A stretch of DNA of 64,000 bases from Arthrobacter sp. Bi26 (GTDB taxonomy: Bacteria; Actinomycetota; Actinomycetes; Actinomycetales; Micrococcaceae), in assembly GCF_918697925.1 (NCBI RefSeq), contig NZ_CAKKMF010000015.1:1-64000 (forward strand), read 5' to 3'. The notes beneath the pieces are model-generated. The model made no database searches. It worked only from the letters and a program-made list of their open reading frames with translations, and was not told where the DNA came from. Below are positions 62,231 to 64,000 of this stretch, in pieces; position 1 is the first letter of the stretch, and every line of letters starts with the position of its first letter. The position numbers were made by a program, and so were the translations under genes.

Positions 62231-62614
62231 CTATCGCCCGAGCAACAGCCTCCGCTGGCTGTCCCGGACCGCGTGATTCCGCCAGTTCCGCCAGTGCAGC
62301 AGGACGGCGGCGAGGATCAGGGGGACGTGGATTCCGGGCAGCGTCCTCGCGAACCACCGCGGGAGGTAGATGTCCGTGACCGAGCCGTCGCTGTCCCCGA
62401 GGTCCTGGGCGACAGCGGTCAGCGGGCAGCGAAAGCCATTGGCGGCGAAGATCACCGTTTCGCCCGCGACCACGACGGCGGCCACGCCTGTCTTCCGGTC
62501 GGTGCGGCCCCTGACTCCGGTGTACAGGACGTAGGCCATGCAGGCCTCGATCGTGAACCAGGCAATGGTGTGAATCGACTTCACAACCCGCAGCAGCAGA
62601 CGGCGATGGTCCAT
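62231..62614 (-). CDS. Small conserved membrane protein
   Basis: A 127-residue protein with three membrane segments (about residues 12-32, 42-58 and 95-110) and a NGFRCPLTAVAQDLG motif that recalls DUF2784-type proteins (CPLT). I am not certain of the family. ATG at 62614. The 190-nt gap to ribF shows nothing clear. Confidence 0.65.
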   Translation of the reverse strand: MDHRRLLLRVVKSIHTIAWFTIEACMAYVLYTGVRGRTDRKTGVAAVVVAGETVIFAANGFRCPLTAVAQDLGDSDGSVTDIYLPRWFARTLPGIHVPLILAAVLLHWRNWRNHAVRDSQRRLLLGR

Positions 62615-62688
62615 GTCTTCACCCTAGGCGCGCAGAGGTGTGCGTGGTTCAGAGACTTTCGGCCCGGCTGGGCCAGGGAGCGACGCCG

Positions 62689-63762
62689 TCACCAACCACC
62701 GCGCGTCGGCGTATGTCCCGTTCGGGCATCGTCGGGCATTGCCAATTCGGCACGCAGGCCCAGGAGTCGGATCGGACGGCCCGCCTCGATTCCGGCTGCG
62801 AGGTCCAAGGCCCGTGCGAGGATTTCGTTCCGGTCGAAGGTCTCGGGAATCTTCCTCGCGTGGGTCTTGGTGACGAACGGCGCGTACCGAACCTTGAGGG
62901 TCAGCCCAACCACGGGCCGTCCTTCGGCCACAACGTCCTCAAGGACATGCGCTGTCAGCTCCCTCAAGGCGTCGTCCACCTGGACGGGCTCGGTGAGGTC
63001 GCGCTGGAAGGTGGTCTCCCGGCTATGCCCGCGGGCAACCCACGGGGTGTCGTCCACGACGCTGGCGCCGTCCCCGCGTCCGAGCTCCGCGTACCAAGGA
63101 CCCATCTTGGGGCCGAACTCCGGGACCAGGTCCTGGGGGTCGGACGCGGCGAGCTCGGCGACTGTGTTGATGCCGAGTTTGGCCAGCCGGCCCGACACTT
63201 TGGTTCCGACGCCCCACAGGTCCTTGGTGGGCCGGCTGCCCATGACGTCGAGCCAGTTCCCGGAAGTGAGGCGGAAGACGCCGGCCGGCTTGCCGAAACC
63301 GGTGGCCACCTTGGCCCGGACCAAGGTGTCGCCGATGCCCACGCTGCAATGCAGCTGCGTTCGCTCCAGGACAGCGGCCTGCACCTGCCGGGCGTAGGCT
63401 TCCGGATTCTCTGTCTCCGTGCCTACAAAGGCTTCATCCCAACCCAGCACCTGCACGGTGGCGCCGGGCTGCGCGCGCAGGGTAGCCATCACCGTTTCAG
63501 ACGCCGCCAGGTAAGCCTCGTGGTCGACGGGCAGGATCACGGCGTCGGGCACTTTCCGGGCCGCAATGCGTAAGGGCATTCCAGAACCCACACCGAACGC
63601 CCTGGCCTCGTAGGACGCGGTCGACACCACAGCTCGTTCCGTGGGGTCGCCCCGACCGCCGACAATGATCGGCTTGCCCGCAAGCTCCGGCCGCCGGAGC
63701 ACTTCGACCGCCGCGATGAACTGGTCGAGATCGACGTGCAGCACCCATCGGATTCCGCTCAC
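62689..63762 (-). CDS. dinB: Y-family DNA polymerase, DinB2-like
   Basis: Translesion polymerase of 357 residues. The palm/finger/thumb order is intact: VLHVDLDQFIAAVEV at the start with first catalytic Asp D11, ASYEARAFGVGSGMPLRIA, VLGWDEAFVGTE with the D-E pair, SVGIGDTLVRAKVATGFGKP, then the HhH thumb and little-finger domain. It resembles mycobacterial DinB2 rather than DinB1. Residue 16, at the steric gate, is Ile and not Tyr/Phe. The GTG at 63762 is the likely start; there is no beta-clamp-binding QxxLF-type motif obvious at the C-terminus. No LexA box is visible within the sequenced upstream part. Confidence 0.93.
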   Translation of the reverse strand: MSGIRWVLHVDLDQFIAAVEVLRRPELAGKPIIVGGRGDPTERAVVSTASYEARAFGVGSGMPLRIAARKVPDAVILPVDHEAYLAASETVMATLRAQPGATVQVLGWDEAFVGTETENPEAYARQVQAAVLERTQLHCSVGIGDTLVRAKVATGFGKPAGVFRLTSGNWLDVMGSRPTKDLWGVGTKVSGRLAKLGINTVAELAASDPQDLVPEFGPKMGPWYAELGRGDGASVVDDTPWVARGHSRETTFQRDLTEPVQVDDALRELTAHVLEDVVAEGRPVVGLTLKVRYAPFVTKTHARKIPETFDRNEILARALDLAAGIEAGRPIRLLGLRAELAMPDDARTGHTPTRGGW

Positions 63763-63776
63763 GCCACCAGTCTGCC

Positions 63777-63965
63777 CTAAACATTCCTGGCAAGCATCGG
63801 TTCTCCACCGGGCTTGGCCGCGGAGCCGGCGGCCTCCTGGCCTTCTTTGAAATCCAGCGCCGCCGACGACCTGCACCGCACCTGTGCCGAGTGTGGCGCG
63901 GTCCGCGCCAAGTAAAGGGAACGGACGAGTCCAGGGTGATGGCCGCCCGGCCACTCGTACTGCAT
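63777..63965 (-). CDS. Possible small protein upstream of dinB
   Basis: A 62-residue frame (MQYEWPGGHHPGLVRSLYL start) ends 14 nt before the dinB start on the same strand and shows the high third-position GC of coding DNA. I do not recognise a family, and there is no clear ribosome-binding site before the ATG at 63965. It could be a real operon partner of dinB or a chance frame. Confidence 0.4.
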   Translation of the reverse strand: MQYEWPGGHHPGLVRSLYLARTAPHSAQVRCRSSAALDFKEGQEAAGSAAKPGGEPMLARNV

Positions 63966-64000
63966 CGAGCGCGAGGGATAGGTGGGGTTTGCTTCTCGGG

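Noticed and set aside
1..64000. CRISPR arrays, tRNA or rRNA genes, insertion sequences, prophage
   Set aside because: No evenly spaced repeats with unique spacers, no cloverleaf or rRNA signature, and no transposase, integrase or phage structural genes were found.

Overview
The window is a gene-dense, high-GC stretch of an actinobacterial chromosome. Gene content and order point to the family Micrococcaceae, genus Arthrobacter or Pseudarthrobacter. The evidence is: the bifunctional isomerase PriA in the histidine operon; the order recA-recX-miaB-miaA-dapF-hflX-dinG-lexA; ClgR, DUF3046 and RNase J beside FtsK; and LexA boxes of the actinobacterial TCGAAC-N4-GTTCGA type. I see no rRNA, tRNA, insertion sequence, prophage or CRISPR array. 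Most of it is core chromosome.

Layout. 0-10 kb: a membrane protein with an HExxH motif, a SIMPL protein, a frameshifted pyrrolidone carboxyl peptidase gene, a LexA-box radical SAM gene (Rv2578c family), the three-gene proton-translocating transhydrogenase (pntAA-pntAB-pntB), mutT, an MFS exporter, a CDF metal transporter and a GlsB-type stress protein. 10-20 kb: the infC-rpmI-rplT-rRNA methyltransferase operon (IF3 with an AUU start and a long repetitive tail), DUF1844, an MFS protein, and a histidine operon hisC-hisB-hisH-(52-aa membrane ORF)-priA-sseB without hisD or hisF. 20-34 kb: a DNA-damage and RNA-modification region with a LysM cell-division-inhibitor-like gene divergent from lexA, then dinG, hflX, rsmC-like, dapF, miaA, miaB, recX, recA, DUF3046, a MarR regulator, clgR, cinA and pgsA. 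34-45 kb: ftsK, rnj, dapA, a nitrilase-family hydrolase, a truncated DUF222 gene under a near-perfect LexA box, a DUF418-like membrane protein, dapB, and a two-gene HTH/Clp-N module behind a striking symmetric operator. 45-54 kb: a molybdenum cofactor region in which a two-component system, a membrane-anchored sulfite-oxidase-like enzyme and moeA-moaC-mogA-moaE form one tightly overlapping unit, divergent from moaA-moaD. 54-64 kb: M16 peptidase, pnp, rpsO, the kynurenine pair kynU/kynA, ribF, a small membrane protein, and a DinB2-type polymerase with a non-aromatic steric gate.

Connections. Four convincing LexA boxes lie within 64 kb, at the radical SAM gene, lexA/LysM, recA and the DUF222 remnant. 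Several genes (hisC, rsmC-like, DUF222 remnant, HTH, moaA) have a TANNNT -10 box 6-8 nt before the start codon and no Shine-Dalgarno, which suggests leaderless mRNAs. Strong candidates for something new are the HTH/Clp-N module with its dyad-symmetric promoter, the repeat array inserted in the ATP lid of the molybdoenzyme-linked histidine kinase, the AUU-started IF3 with a repetitive tail longer than its catalytic body, and the non-LexA repeated motif in the lexA control region. All functional statements rest on reading motifs and gene order; no database search was possible.
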